Source: Rathayibacter sp. VKM Ac-2856
GTDB taxonomy: Bacteria; Actinomycetota; Actinomycetes; Actinomycetales; Microbacteriaceae
DNA: 64,000 nt
Direction of reading: 5' to 3'
NCBI RefSeq assembly: GCF_013205055.1
Contig: NZ_JABMLF010000005.1
Span: forward strand, 248,001-312,000
The position numbers and the translations under genes were made by a program. The notes beneath the pieces are model-generated. The model saw only the letters and a program-made list of their open reading frames with translations. It searched no databases and was not told where the DNA came from. This document shows, in pieces, positions 35,818-44,890 of the stretch. Within the stretch, counting starts at the first letter, position 1. The number at the start of each line of letters is the position of its first letter.

Positions 35818-36872
35818 GCACCGAGACCACCACCGCCCGGCCGCTCCCGTTCCTGCAGGGCGTCCGCATCGTCCTCGGCCTCGAGCTCGCCCAGCGCGTC
35901 CGCGGCACCTCGTCGTTCGTGCTTCTGGGGCTGTTCTTCCTGCTGACCGGCGCGGTCACCGGCCTGCTGGTCGTCGCGACCGGCGTCTTCTCCGGCAGCG
36001 GCGCCGTGGTGGGCGGCTGGATCTACTCGATCCTCGTCTACTTCGTGCTGCTGCTCGGCAGCCTCGTCACGCCCGCGCTCTCGGGCACCGCCGTCAACGG
36101 CGACCGCGACGCGGGCACGCTCGCGACGACGCAGGTCACCCTCGTCACGACCGCGCAGCTCGTGCTCGGCAAGTTCGCCTCGGCCTGGCTGGTCGCGCTG
36201 GCGTTCCTCGCGAGCACGGTGCCGTTCCTGCTGGTGGCCGTGCTCGTGGGCGGGGTCTCGCTCGCGTCCGCGTCGGTGTCGGTGCTCGTGCTCGCCGTGC
36301 AGCTGGGCGTGGTCGCGGCGATCGGAGTCGGGCTGAGCGGGATCCTGGACCGGCCGCTGATGTCGGTCGTCACCACCTATCTCGTCGTCGCGGCGCTGAG
36401 CATCGGATCGCTGATCGCGTTCGGACTGCTGACGTCGGTCACCCAGACGGAGCAGCGGACGGTCTACACCGATGACGCCGAGGGGATCTGCGGGCCGGAC
36501 TTCGAGTCGCAGGTGCCCCGCGCGGACTACTACTGGGGGCTGCTCGCCCTGAACCCGTTCGTCGTCCTCGGCGACGCGGTTCCGCCGCAGCTCGGCGAGT
36601 ACGGCTCGCCGGAGGACCTCTTCACCGGCGTCTCGCTGCTCGTGCGCCAGGCCCAGATCGCCCCGGAGCCGGTGATCGAGATCTCCTGCACCGGCGGGTA
36701 CTCCGGCTCGTCGCGGCCGGACACGCCGGAGGAGGTCTTCGACGCGACCGTGCCGTCGTGGTTCGTCGGGCTGACGCTGCAGGTGGTGCTGGCGGTCGGG
36801 ATGCTGCTCGGGGCGATCCGGCGGACGGCGACGCCGGCGGCGCGGCTGCCGCGCGGGCGGCGCGTGGCGTGA
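35814..36872 (+). CDS. ABC-2 type permease
   Basis: 352 residues with six membrane segments (two before residue 90, three at 115-215, one near 325) and an extracytoplasmic loop of about 105 residues (about 215-320) containing Cys near 226 and 297. It pairs with the upstream ATPase by a four-base overlap. The substrate is unknown. Confidence 0.85.
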   Translation: MSTETTTARPLPFLQGVRIVLGLELAQRVRGTSSFVLLGLFFLLTGAVTGLLVVATGVFSGSGAVVGGWIYSILVYFVLLLGSLVTPALSGTAVNGDRDAGTLATTQVTLVTTAQLVLGKFASAWLVALAFLASTVPFLLVAVLVGGVSLASASVSVLVLAVQLGVVAAIGVGLSGILDRPLMSVVTTYLVVAALSIGSLIAFGLLTSVTQTEQRTVYTDDAEGICGPDFESQVPRADYYWGLLALNPFVVLGDAVPPQLGEYGSPEDLFTGVSLLVRQAQIAPEPVIEISCTGGYSGSSRPDTPEEVFDATVPSWFVGLTLQVVLAVGMLLGAIRRTATPAARLPRGRRVA

Positions 36873-36893
36873 TGCTGCCGCAGCCTCTTCGAC

Positions 36894-37028
36894 GTGGGTC
36901 TCGATACGCCGCTGCGCGGCTACTCGACCAGCATGAGGGGGTGACCGCGGAGAGCGGAGCCCGCGCCGCGGGCGCTCCCCGCTCCTGCTGATCGAGTAGC
37001 CCGCGGAGCGGGCGTATCGAGCTCCACG
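36894..37028. repeat. REP-like palindrome locus (inverted pair)
   Basis: A reverse unit at 36894-36935 (stem GCCGC, loop GCA) and a forward unit at 36984-37028 (stem GCCCGC, loop GGA) lie between the convergent permease and mazG genes. Confidence 0.9.
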
Positions 37029-37050
37029 TGATCAGCACTCGGGCCGGCAG

Positions 37051-37704
37051 CTACGCCCCGCGGCGCTCCTGCTCGACCGCGCGGATCTCCTCCTGGAGGT
37101 CGCGGGTCGCGGTGCGCAGGGCGCGCTCGGCGTCGAGGCCCTGCGCGCGGGCCGAGGCGACGATGGCGAGCAGCAGCGGGCCGAGGTCCTCCTCCGACTC
37201 GATCGGCAGCGGCCCCTCCCCCGCGTCGACGATGCCGAGCGTCGTCGCCTTGCCGATCACCTTGTCGGCCAGCGCGAGGGCCGGCATGCCCTGCGGGATG
37301 CCGTCGAGCACGCTGGTGCGGTGCGGCTTCTCCGTCTTCTTCAGCTCGTCCCAGACGGCGATGACGTCATCGGCGGTCTCGGCGGTCGCGTCGCCGAAGA
37401 CGTGCGGGTGGCGGCCGATCATCTTGGCGTTCATGTGCGCCGCGACGTCCTCGATCGTGAACGGCTCCGGGCCGTCCGCGGCGAGGTCGGAGTGGAAGAG
37501 CACCTGGTAGAGCACGTCGCCGAGCTCCTCGATCAGGTCGGCCCGGTCACCCGCCTCGATGGCGTCGACCAGCTCGTGCGACTCCTCGATCAGGTAGCGC
37601 ACGAGCGACTCGTGGGTCTGCTCGGCGTCCCACGGGCAGCCCCCCGGGGCGCGGAGGACGTGGACGGTGCGGATGAGCTCGTCGAGCCGGGGATGCGCGG
37701 TCAC
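37051..37704 (-). CDS. mazG: nucleoside triphosphate pyrophosphohydrolase
   Basis: A 217-residue all-alpha NTP pyrophosphatase that removes aberrant nucleotides. CPWDAEQTHESL near residue 22, the metal-binding EESHELVDAI and EELGDVLYQVLFHSD, then the second-domain RHPHVFGD. The GTG at 37704 gives the start VTAHPRLDEL. GAGGAT lies six bases upstream. Its position near mfd and eno is usual in actinobacteria. Confidence 0.94.
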   Translation of the reverse strand: MTAHPRLDELIRTVHVLRAPGGCPWDAEQTHESLVRYLIEESHELVDAIEAGDRADLIEELGDVLYQVLFHSDLAADGPEPFTIEDVAAHMNAKMIGRHPHVFGDATAETADDVIAVWDELKKTEKPHRTSVLDGIPQGMPALALADKVIGKATTLGIVDAGEGPLPIESEEDLGPLLLAIVASARAQGLDAERALRTATRDLQEEIRAVEQERRGA

Positions 37705-37927
37705 CCGGCCATCCTCGCATCGGCTCAGCAGGACGAGTGCCGGTCCGATCTGCAGGCTCCGACGACCAAGGAGGACATCGCGCCGCACGAAGGGGCCTCG
37801 ACGCGGACGGATCGCCTGCACAGCACACCTCGGATCGTCGAAGCGCACCGGTTGGTCATCGGCGCGAAACACGCGCCGACTACGGTGACCGCGGGACGCG
37901 ACCGCGGCCCGGAACAGGAACGCCACC

Positions 37928-38956
37928 GTGACCGTCATCCCTCCCGCCACCGGCACCGCCCTCGACCGGGGCGCGCCGCCGAGCGCTGAGCTGCACATCC
38001 ACATCGAGGGCACGATCGAGCCCGAGCACATCGTCGAGATGGCGCGCCGCAACGGCATCGCCCTGCCGACCGAGGACCTCGACGCCCTCCGCGCGCGCTA
38101 CGCCTTCGAGGACCTCGCCTCCTTCCTCGAGCTGCACTACTCGAACCTCACCGTCCTGAAGACGGAGCGCGACTTCTTCGAGCTCGCCACCGGCTACCTC
38201 GACCGGGCGAAGCTCGCGAACGTCCGCCGCGCCGAGATCTTCTTCGATCCGCAGACGCACCTGGGCAACGGCGTCCCGCTCGACGTCGTGATGGCCGGGC
38301 TCACGCGCGCGCTCGGGCGGAGCGAGGAGACGCACGGGATCTCGACGGACCTCATCATGTGCTTCCTGCGCGATCTCGGCGCCGACGCGGCGGACGAGAT
38401 GCTGACCGCGATCCTGCCCTACCGCGAGCACATCATCGGCGTCGGGCTGGACTCGAACGAGGTCGGCTTCGGGCCGGAGCTCTTCGTCGACGTCTACGCG
38501 CGCGCCGCGGCCGAGGGGCTGCACCTCGTCGCGCACGCCGGCGAGGAGGGCGGGCCGGAGACGGTCGCCGAGACGCTCGAGCTGCTGAAGGTGGAGCGGA
38601 TCGACCACGGCATCCGCGCGATGGAGGATCCGGCGGTCGTCGCGATGCTCCGCGTGCAGGGCGTGCCGATCACGGTCTGCCCGCTGTCGAACGTGGCGCT
38701 CCGCGCGGTCGACACGATGAAGGACCACCCGCTGCCGGCGATGCTCGCGGCCGGGCTGGTCGTCACCGTCTCGAGCGACGACCCGCCGTACTTCGGCGGC
38801 TACGTCGACGAGAACTATCGCGCGCTCGTCGAGGAGCTCGGGATGGACGACGCCCAGCTGGAGCGGCTCGCCCTCAACTCCTTCGACGCCGCCTTCATCT
38901 CGGACGCCGACCGCGCCCGCTGGCAGGCCGAGGTCCGCGCCCACTTCGCGCACTGA
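37928..38956 (+). CDS. add: adenosine/adenine deaminase
   Basis: A 342-residue zinc amidohydrolase of purine salvage. Metal and catalytic motifs are ELHIHIEG near residue 22, LVAHAGEEGGP near 200, RIDHGI near 223 and SSDDPPYFGGY near 280. The last motif is closer to adenine deaminases (Aah1 type) than to adenosine deaminases (SLNTDDP), so adenine may be the substrate. GTG start with AGGA upstream. A family 2 palindrome begins seven bases after the stop. Confidence 0.88.
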   Translation: MTVIPPATGTALDRGAPPSAELHIHIEGTIEPEHIVEMARRNGIALPTEDLDALRARYAFEDLASFLELHYSNLTVLKTERDFFELATGYLDRAKLANVRRAEIFFDPQTHLGNGVPLDVVMAGLTRALGRSEETHGISTDLIMCFLRDLGADAADEMLTAILPYREHIIGVGLDSNEVGFGPELFVDVYARAAAEGLHLVAHAGEEGGPETVAETLELLKVERIDHGIRAMEDPAVVAMLRVQGVPITVCPLSNVALRAVDTMKDHPLPAMLAAGLVVTVSSDDPPYFGGYVDENYRALVEELGMDDAQLERLALNSFDAAFISDADRARWQAEVRAHFAH

Positions 38957-38962
38957 CCCCTT

Positions 38963-39025
38963 CCGCGAGATGCCACTTGTGCACGCTCGACACGGCGTGT
39001 CGCGTGCACAAGTGGCATCTCGCGG
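38963..39025. repeat. long palindrome, family 2, copy 2
   Basis: A 23-bp perfect outer stem (38963-38985 with 39003-39025), a CT bulge, then the 6-bp stem CGACAC/GTGTCG with a GGC triloop. It shares its outer 21 bases with the copy after apt and again sits between convergent genes. Confidence 0.9.
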
Positions 39026-39038
39026 GGAGGGAAGAGAG

Positions 39039-39215
39039 TCAGGCCTCGGGGTGGGGGGTCAGGTCGGGGGTCGCGCGGTCGAGGTCGGCGGCCTCCTCCT
39101 CGGGGCGGGGGGCGATGGTCTCGTCCTCCACGAGCTCGGGGATGCTCGGCTCGTCGGGGGCGGGGACGCGCAGCGGGGCCGCGTGATCGGCGGAGTGGTC
39201 GGCGGTGTCGGTCAT
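39039..39215 (-). CDS. small acidic protein
   Basis: 58 residues starting MTDTADHSADHAAPLRV, rich in Asp, Glu, Pro and Ala, with no domain. AAGGA lies seven bases before the ATG. It is probably disordered. It lies downstream of mfd on the same strand, with 79 bases between them. Confidence 0.5.
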   Translation of the reverse strand: MTDTADHSADHAAPLRVPAPDEPSIPELVEDETIAPRPEEEAADLDRATPDLTPHPEA

Positions 39216-39294
39216 GGTCGGTCCTTCGTTCGAGGGTCGGGGTCGTCGATCGTCGTCCGGGCCGGCGGGACCCGCCGGCCGGTGCGAGCGCCGG

Positions 39295-42200
39295 TCAGCT
39301 CGCGACGGCGGCCGGCTCGGGGAAGAGCGCGTCGAGCAGGTTCGCCACCCAGTCGATCAGCGCGCGGTCGCCGAGCGGCACGCCGTCGAGCACCGGCATC
39401 GGCACGACCACGGCGTTCGCCTGCTGCAGGTACTTCGCGCTCGGGTACATCCGGCGCAGGCGCACCTGGATCGAGTCGGCGAGGTGCGCGGGGGCGACCC
39501 GGACGTTCGAGCCCATCGCGACCACGTCGCTGAGGCCCGCGCGCTGCGCCCGCATCCGCAGCCGCGAGACCAGGACGAGGTTCTCGACCGCCTCGGGCAG
39601 CTCGCCGTAGCGGTCGGTCAGCTCCTCGACCACGAGGTCGACACTGCCCTCCTTCGCGGTCGGCGAGGTCGCCGCGGACAGCTTCTGGTACGCCTCGAGG
39701 CGCAGCCGCTCGCTGTCCACGTACTCCTCCGGGATGCGCGCGTCGACGGGCAGCTCGAGCCGCAGCTCGGTCTGGCCCTCCGCCACCTCTCCGCGGAAGC
39801 CGTCGACCGCCTCGCCGATCATCCGCAGGTAGAGGTCGAAGCCGACGCCCTGGATGTGGCCGGACTGCTCACCGCCGAGCAGGTTGCCCGCGCCGCGGAT
39901 CTCGAGGTCCTTGAGCGCGATCTGCATGCCGCCGCCGAGATCGGAGTTGGCGGCGAGCGTCTGCAGGCGGTCGTGCGCCGTCTCGGAGAGCGGCTTCATC
40001 TCGTCGTAGAGGAGGTAGGCGTAGGCGCGCTCGCGACCGCGGCCGACGCGACCGCGCAGCTGGTGCAGCTGCGAGAGGCCGTACTTGTCGGCGCGGTCGA
40101 CGATCAGGGTGTTCGCGTTCGGGATGTCGAGGCCGGTCTCGACGATCGTCGTGGAGACGAGGACGTCGAACTTGCGCTCCCAGAAGTCGACGATGATCCG
40201 CTCCAGCTGCGACTCGCTGAGCTTGCCGTGCGCGACGGCGATGCGCGCCTCCGGCACCAGCTCGGCGAGCTGCGCGGCGACGCGGTTGATCGTCGAGACG
40301 CGGTTGTGCACGAAGAAGACCTGGCCCTCGCGCAGCAGCTCGCGGCGGATCGCGGCCGAGACCTGCTTCTCGCTGTACGGGCCGACGAACGTGAGGATCG
40401 GGTGGCGCTCCTCCGGCGGCGTCGCGAGCGTGGACATCTCGCGGATGCCGGTGACCGCCATCTCGAGCGTGCGCGGGATCGGCGTCGCGCTCATCGAGAG
40501 GATGTCGACGTTCTTCTTCAGCGCCTTCAGCTTCTCCTTGTGCTCGACGCCGAAGCGCTGCTCCTCGTCGATGACGAGCAGCCCGAGGTCCTTGAAGACG
40601 ATGTTGTCGCTGAGGAGGCGGTGCGTCGCGATGACCATGTCGACGGTGCCGTCTGCGAGGCCCTCGATCGTCTCCTTCGACTCCTTCGCGCTCTGGAAGC
40701 GGCTGAGCGCCCGCAGGTGCACGGGGAAGCCTGCGAAGCGCTCCTGGAACGTCTCGAGGTGCTGGCGCACCAGCAGCGTGGTCGGCACGAGCATCGCGAC
40801 CTGCTTGCCGTCCTGGATCGCCTTGAACGCGGCGCGCACGGCGACCTCGGTCTTGCCGAAGCCGACGTCGCCGGAGAGCAGGCGGTCCATCGGGATCGGC
40901 CGCTCCATGTCGGCCTTGACCTCGTCGATGACGGTCAGCTGGTCGGGCGTCTCGGCGAACGGGAACGCCTCCTCCAGCTCGCGCTGCCACGGGGTGTCCG
41001 GCGGGAACGAGTGCCCGCGCGAGGCCATCCGGGCGGAGTAGAGCTTCACCAGCTCGACGGCGATGTCGCGGACCGCGCGGCGCGCCTTGCTCTTGGCCTG
41101 CGCCCAGTCGCTGCCGCCCATCTTGCTGAGGGCGGGTGTCTCGCCGCCGACGTAGCGGGAGAGCAGGTCGAGCTGGTCGGTCGGGACCAGCAGCTTGTCG
41201 CCCGGGAAGCCGCGCTTGCTGGGCGCGTACTCGAGGACGAGGTACTCGCGGCGGGTCTTCACGGCGTTGCGACCGCCGCTGGAGACCTCGCGCTGGGACA
41301 GCTCGACGAAGCGGCCGATGCCGTGGGTGGCGTGCACGACGAAGTCGCCGGGGTTCAGCTGCAGCGGGTCGACGACGTTCTTCCGGCGGGAGGCGAGCTT
41401 CTTCACCGCGCGCGAGTCGTAGCCGACGGTGCGGCCGTAGAACTCGGTGTCCGTGAGCAGTGCCACCTTCGCGGCGTCGACCTCGAAGCCGTGGTCGACG
41501 GAGGCCTGCAGCACGTAGGCGAGCCCGGGCTCGAGCTCGTCGGGCAGGTCGGCGACGATCCGCGCGGCGACCTCGTGCTCGGCGAGCACCTGATCGGTGC
41601 GCTCGACCGTGCCGGTGCCGGGGGCGGTGAGCACGACGCTCCAGCCGTCGGCGAGTCGGGCGCGGACGTGCGCGAGGGCGCCCTCGACGGCGCCGCCGAA
41701 GCCGGGCACGGGCTCGCCGTCGACGCGGACGGCGAGGATCTCGTCGATCCCGAGGTCCTCGGGCAGCACCTCGGCCTCGCCGGCGGCGGGACCCTGGCGG
41801 AAGGTGCTCATCGTCCACCACGGGTGATCCGGCGTCTCGGCACCCGGGGCACTGAACTTCACGGCGTCGCGGAGGGCGCCGAGCGAGATGAACTCGCCGG
41901 AGGCCAGGTCGATCGGGGCCTCCGCGCCGGCGGTCGCGGCGCTCCACGCGGCCTGGAGGAACTCGCGGTTCGTCTCGGCGAGGCTGATCGCGCGGGTGGC
42001 GACCCGCTCCGGCGCGAGCACGGCCACGGCGGCACCGGCCGGGAGGTAGTGCGAGATGGGGACGAGGCGCTCCAGCAGCGCGGGCGCGAGCGACTCCATC
42101 CCCTCGACGGGGATGCCCTCGGCGATCTTCGCGAGCATGGCGGAGAGGCTCGGGAACTCGTGCAGCATCTCGCGGGCGCGCTGGCGGACCGCCGGCACGA

Positions 42201-42912
42201 GCAGCAGCTCGCGGCTCGGCGGCAGCACGACGGAGTCGGCCTCGCCCGGCAGCGAGCGCTGGTCGGCGACGGAGAAGCCGCGGATCGAGTCGACCTCGTC
42301 GCCGAAGAAGTCGATCCGGCTGGGGTGCTCGGCCACGGCCGGGAAGACGTCGAGGATGCCGCCGCGGACGGCGAACTCGCCGCGGCGGGTGACCATGTCC
42401 ACGCGCGAGTAGGCGAGGTCGACCAGCTCGGTCGAGATGCGGCCGAGGTCGTAGCCGCGACCGCCCTTGACCAGGCGGATCGGCGCGATGTCGGCCAGGT
42501 TGTCGGCCACGGGCTGCAGCGCGGCGCGCACCGAGGCGACGACGACGAGCGGCTTCTCGCCCGACCAGGTCTTCATCCGGCGCAGGGCGTCGAGGCGGCG
42601 GCCGACGATCTCGGCGCTCGGGCTGAGGCGCTCGTGCGGCAGCGTCTCCCACGCGGGGAACTCGACCACCTCGGCGTCCGGCAGCACGCAGCTGAGCGAC
42701 GCGCGGACGTTCTCGGAGTCGCGTCCCGTCGCGGTGACGACGAGGGCGGCCTGCGGACGGTCGGCCTCGGCGCGGCGCTCGAGCAGCCCCGCCAGCAGCG
42801 GGACGCGGAGGCCGTCGGCCACGGAGAAATCGGCGTCGCGGATCGCGAACGCGAGAGCGTCGTCGAACGTGGAGGCGCGCGAGAGCGCCGAGATGATCCG
42901 GTTGAGAGGCAC
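39295..42912 (-). CDS. mfd: transcription-repair coupling factor
   Basis: A 1205-residue translocase that removes stalled RNA polymerase and recruits UvrA. A UvrB-homology N-terminus (ETLPHERLSPSAE) leads to the RNA-polymerase-interaction domain (PGDFVVHATHGIGRFV near residue 500), Walker A SGDVGFGKTE near 680, the DEEQ box VIDEEQRFGV, and the TRG motif region GRVGRGRERAYAYLL. GTG start. No Shine-Dalgarno is visible, but TAAACT ends six bases upstream, so a leaderless mRNA is likely. A perfect palindrome lies directly behind the -10. Confidence 0.97.
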   Translation of the reverse strand: MPLNRIISALSRASTFDDALAFAIRDADFSVADGLRVPLLAGLLERRAEADRPQAALVVTATGRDSENVRASLSCVLPDAEVVEFPAWETLPHERLSPSAEIVGRRLDALRRMKTWSGEKPLVVVASVRAALQPVADNLADIAPIRLVKGGRGYDLGRISTELVDLAYSRVDMVTRRGEFAVRGGILDVFPAVAEHPSRIDFFGDEVDSIRGFSVADQRSLPGEADSVVLPPSRELLLVPAVRQRAREMLHEFPSLSAMLAKIAEGIPVEGMESLAPALLERLVPISHYLPAGAAVAVLAPERVATRAISLAETNREFLQAAWSAATAGAEAPIDLASGEFISLGALRDAVKFSAPGAETPDHPWWTMSTFRQGPAAGEAEVLPEDLGIDEILAVRVDGEPVPGFGGAVEGALAHVRARLADGWSVVLTAPGTGTVERTDQVLAEHEVAARIVADLPDELEPGLAYVLQASVDHGFEVDAAKVALLTDTEFYGRTVGYDSRAVKKLASRRKNVVDPLQLNPGDFVVHATHGIGRFVELSQREVSSGGRNAVKTRREYLVLEYAPSKRGFPGDKLLVPTDQLDLLSRYVGGETPALSKMGGSDWAQAKSKARRAVRDIAVELVKLYSARMASRGHSFPPDTPWQRELEEAFPFAETPDQLTVIDEVKADMERPIPMDRLLSGDVGFGKTEVAVRAAFKAIQDGKQVAMLVPTTLLVRQHLETFQERFAGFPVHLRALSRFQSAKESKETIEGLADGTVDMVIATHRLLSDNIVFKDLGLLVIDEEQRFGVEHKEKLKALKKNVDILSMSATPIPRTLEMAVTGIREMSTLATPPEERHPILTFVGPYSEKQVSAAIRRELLREGQVFFVHNRVSTINRVAAQLAELVPEARIAVAHGKLSESQLERIIVDFWERKFDVLVSTTIVETGLDIPNANTLIVDRADKYGLSQLHQLRGRVGRGRERAYAYLLYDEMKPLSETAHDRLQTLAANSDLGGGMQIALKDLEIRGAGNLLGGEQSGHIQGVGFDLYLRMIGEAVDGFRGEVAEGQTELRLELPVDARIPEEYVDSERLRLEAYQKLSAATSPTAKEGSVDLVVEELTDRYGELPEAVENLVLVSRLRMRAQRAGLSDVVAMGSNVRVAPAHLADSIQVRLRRMYPSAKYLQQANAVVVPMPVLDGVPLGDRALIDWVANLLDALFPEPAAVAS

Positions 42913-42918
42913 CGGAGG

Positions 42919-42924
42919 AGTTTA
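42919..42924 (-). promoter_or_regulatory. -10 element of a predicted leaderless transcript (mfd)
   Basis: TAAACT on the minus strand ends six bases before the GTG of mfd. The adjacent sequence is anti-Shine-Dalgarno in sense, so SD-led initiation is unlikely. Confidence 0.5.
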
Positions 42925-42927
42925 CTG

Positions 42928-42967
42928 CCGACGTCCGACACCGGCCTCGGCCGGTGTCGGACGTCGG
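42928..42967. repeat. perfect 40-bp palindrome upstream of mfd
   Basis: Positions 42928-42946 are exactly complementary to 42949-42967 (19 bp, two-base centre). It overlaps the region where a -35 element of the mfd promoter would be, and could be an operator or a terminator for transcription arriving from pth. Confidence 0.75.
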
Positions 42968-43046
42968 TCCGCGCCGGTCCCCGCCCGGCGCGGCGCGGTC
43001 GGCTTCTCGACGGAGTGCGTTCCGCAGAGCGTCCTGCGTTCGGCTC

Positions 43047-43176
43047 TTCGAAATCGCTTGGCACGCGATTTCGAATTCGCCTCCGAGGCGGTCGGCTGGT
43101 CTGCCAGGGTGCTGGTTCTCGATCCGTCAGGGGTGGTTGTCCGGGAGCGGTCGAGGTGACCGTTTCTGACGGATCG
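43047..43176. repeat. two further unrelated hairpins between pth and mfd
   Basis: Hairpin one: TTCGAAATCGC (43047-43057) with 43065-43075, 11 bp, seven-base loop. Hairpin two: an 11-bp outer stem CGATCCGTCAG (43120-43130) with 43166-43176, enclosing CGGTC/GACCG. With the palindrome at 42928 and the REP-like pair at 43201, these fill the 419-base gap. I see no gene in it. Confidence 0.7.
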
Positions 43177-43200
43177 GCTCCGGGCGCGGCGTGGGCCATC

Positions 43201-43299
43201 CATGCTGATCGAGTAGGCCGCGCAGCGGCCGTATCGAGATCCACCGTGGTGCAGGCGGTGGATCTCGATACGCCCCTGCGGGGCTACTCGACCAGCATG
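43201..43299. repeat. REP-like palindrome locus (inverted pair)
   Basis: A forward unit at 43201-43244 with the variant stem GGCCGC/GCGGCC and loop GCA, and a reverse unit at 43257-43299 with stem GCCCC. They lie 3' of pth. Confidence 0.9.
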
Positions 43300-43331
43300 G
43301 GCGAGGCAGCGTATGGAAGGCGCCGGCCGGG

Positions 43332-43916
43332 CTACGGGGTGGTGTGCACCTTCAGCTGGGCGGCCTGGAGGCCGGAGTCGGCGATGAGCTCGACGGCGTC
43401 GGCCGCGTCGGCGACGAGGATGGGGAGCGTCTCGCGCTCGGGGCCGGCGAAGTCCTTCAGGACGAAGTCGGCGGCCGGCTGGCGGCCGGGCGGACGGCCG
43501 ATGCCGACCCGCACGCGCAGGAAGTCGCCGCCGTCGGTCGCGGCGAGGATGTCGCGGATGCCGTTGTGCCCGCCGTGCCCGCCGCCCTGCTTGAGCCGCA
43601 GTGTGTCGAAGGGGATGTCGAGCTCGTCGTGCACGACGATCAGGCGCTCGGGCGCGAGGGAGTAGAAGTCGAGCAGCTGCGCCGTCGGGCCGCCCGAGAG
43701 GTTCATGAAGCTGTTGGGCTTGCCGAGGATCAGCTTCGGCCCGCCGGGGCGGAGGAAGCCCTCGGCGACCACGGCGTTCGCGCGGTTGTGCCGGCGGAAC
43801 GAGCCGCCGATGCGCGTGGCGAGCTCGTCGAGCACCATCTGCCCCACGTTGTGCCGGTTGCGCGCGTACTGCGCGCCCGGGTTGCCCAGTCCGACGACCA
43901 GCCAGGTCTCGCCCAT
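43332..43916 (-). CDS. pth: peptidyl-tRNA hydrolase
   Basis: 194 residues. It releases tRNA from stalled peptidyl-tRNA. [18 protein letters not shown] holds the catalytic His; FMNLSG and VVHDELDIP hold the conserved Asn and Asp; [12 protein letters not shown] follows. The ATG has GAGGGAAC upstream. It follows rplY with a hairpin between them, the order normal in actinobacteria. Confidence 0.97.
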   Translation of the reverse strand: MGETWLVVGLGNPGAQYARNRHNVGQMVLDELATRIGGSFRRHNRANAVVAEGFLRPGGPKLILGKPNSFMNLSGGPTAQLLDFYSLAPERLIVVHDELDIPFDTLRLKQGGGHGGHNGIRDILAATDGGDFLRVRVGIGRPPGRQPAADFVLKDFAGPERETLPILVADAADAVELIADSGLQAAQLKVHTTP

Positions 43917-43968
43917 CTCGTTCCCTCTTCTCGATGCGCTCGGCAGGGCGGGGCCCTCCGGACGCGGA

Positions 43969-43999
43969 ACGGGCCCGCTCGCGATCGCGGCGGGCCCGT
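43969..43999. terminator. hairpin between rplY and pth
   Basis: ACGGGCCCGC (43969-43978) pairs with 43990-43999 across an 11-base loop. It lies 21 bases after the rplY stop on the minus strand. Confidence 0.6.
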
Positions 44000-44019
44000 C
44001 CGTGCGGGTGGTGCTCCGA

Positions 44020-44625
44020 CTACTCGGCGGCCTCGGTGGGCTCGGCCGGCTCGGTGGGCTCGCCCTCCTCGCCCAGGTCCTGCTCGACCTCCTCGGTGAC
44101 GTTCACGATGAGCGCCTCGGGGTCGGTCAGCAGCGTCGCGCCCTCGGGGAGGGTGACGTCGGCGGCGGTGATCTGCGTGCCGGCCTCGAGCCCCTCGACG
44201 GAGACGACGACGTTCTGCGGGATCTTGGTCGCGTCGACCTCGAGCGAGAGCGTGTTCGCCTCGGTCGAGACGAGGGTGCCGGGAGCGGCCTCGCCCTCGA
44301 CGTGCACGGGGATGTCGACCGAGACCTTCTCGCCGAGGCGGATGACCGCGAGGTCGATGTGCTCGATGATCTGGCGGACCGGGTCGCGCTGGATGTCCTT
44401 GACCAGCGACGTCTGGGCGACGCCCTCGATGTCGAGCTCGAGGATCGCGTTCGCCTTGCGGGTCAGCAGGAGGATCTGGTGACCGGGGAGCGTGACGTGC
44501 ACCGGGTCGGTGCCGTGGCCGTAGAGGACCGCGGGGATCTTGTTCTGGGCGCGGATCTTGCGGGCCGCTCCCTTGCCGAACGAGGTGCGGACCTCGGCGA
44601 CGACCTTGTTGGTGAGTTCTGCCAT
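44020..44625 (-). CDS. rplY: 50S ribosomal protein L25/general stress protein Ctc
   Basis: 201 residues. An N-terminal L25 domain that binds 5S rRNA ([26 protein letters not shown]) and a C-terminal TL5 beta domain, with an acidic tail ([22 protein letters not shown] in two pieces). The ATG at 44625 follows AGGAGAAACACC. Confidence 0.96.
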   Translation of the reverse strand: MAELTNKVVAEVRTSFGKGAARKIRAQNKIPAVLYGHGTDPVHVTLPGHQILLLTRKANAILELDIEGVAQTSLVKDIQRDPVRQIIEHIDLAVIRLGEKVSVDIPVHVEGEAAPGTLVSTEANTLSLEVDATKIPQNVVVSVEGLEAGTQITAADVTLPEGATLLTDPEALIVNVTEEVEQDLGEEGEPTEPAEPTEAAE

Positions 44626-44878
44626 GGTGTTTCTCCTGGACGGCGCCGTGCGCCGCCTGCTCGGGTCCCGGCCTGGGGCCGCGGACGGGGTTTCGACTCG
44701 AACGCGTGTCTGCGTGAGGAAAGGTCCGCGGCGCTCCTCTCGGAGCTCCACCTGGTTCCACCGCGTCGATCACGGATGCACGGGGCATCCCTCGCCGAAG
44801 TTCAGCTGCCCACCCTACCGGCGCAGCAGCCCCGCCGCCACCCGCGGGCGCCCCTGCCGCGTCCCCAGCCGGGCTGGC

Positions 44879-44884
44879 TAGCGT
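44879..44884 (+). promoter_or_regulatory. -10 element of a predicted leaderless transcript (gene at 44891)
   Basis: TAGCGT ends six bases before the ATG at 44891. Confidence 0.5.
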
Positions 44885-44890
44885 GCGGGC

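Noticed and set aside
39205-43665. A 1486-codon open frame antisense to mfd
   Set aside because: It is the GC-rich antisense shadow of mfd; the sense frame has all Mfd motifs and the antisense product is low-complexity Arg/Val/Glu/Asp.
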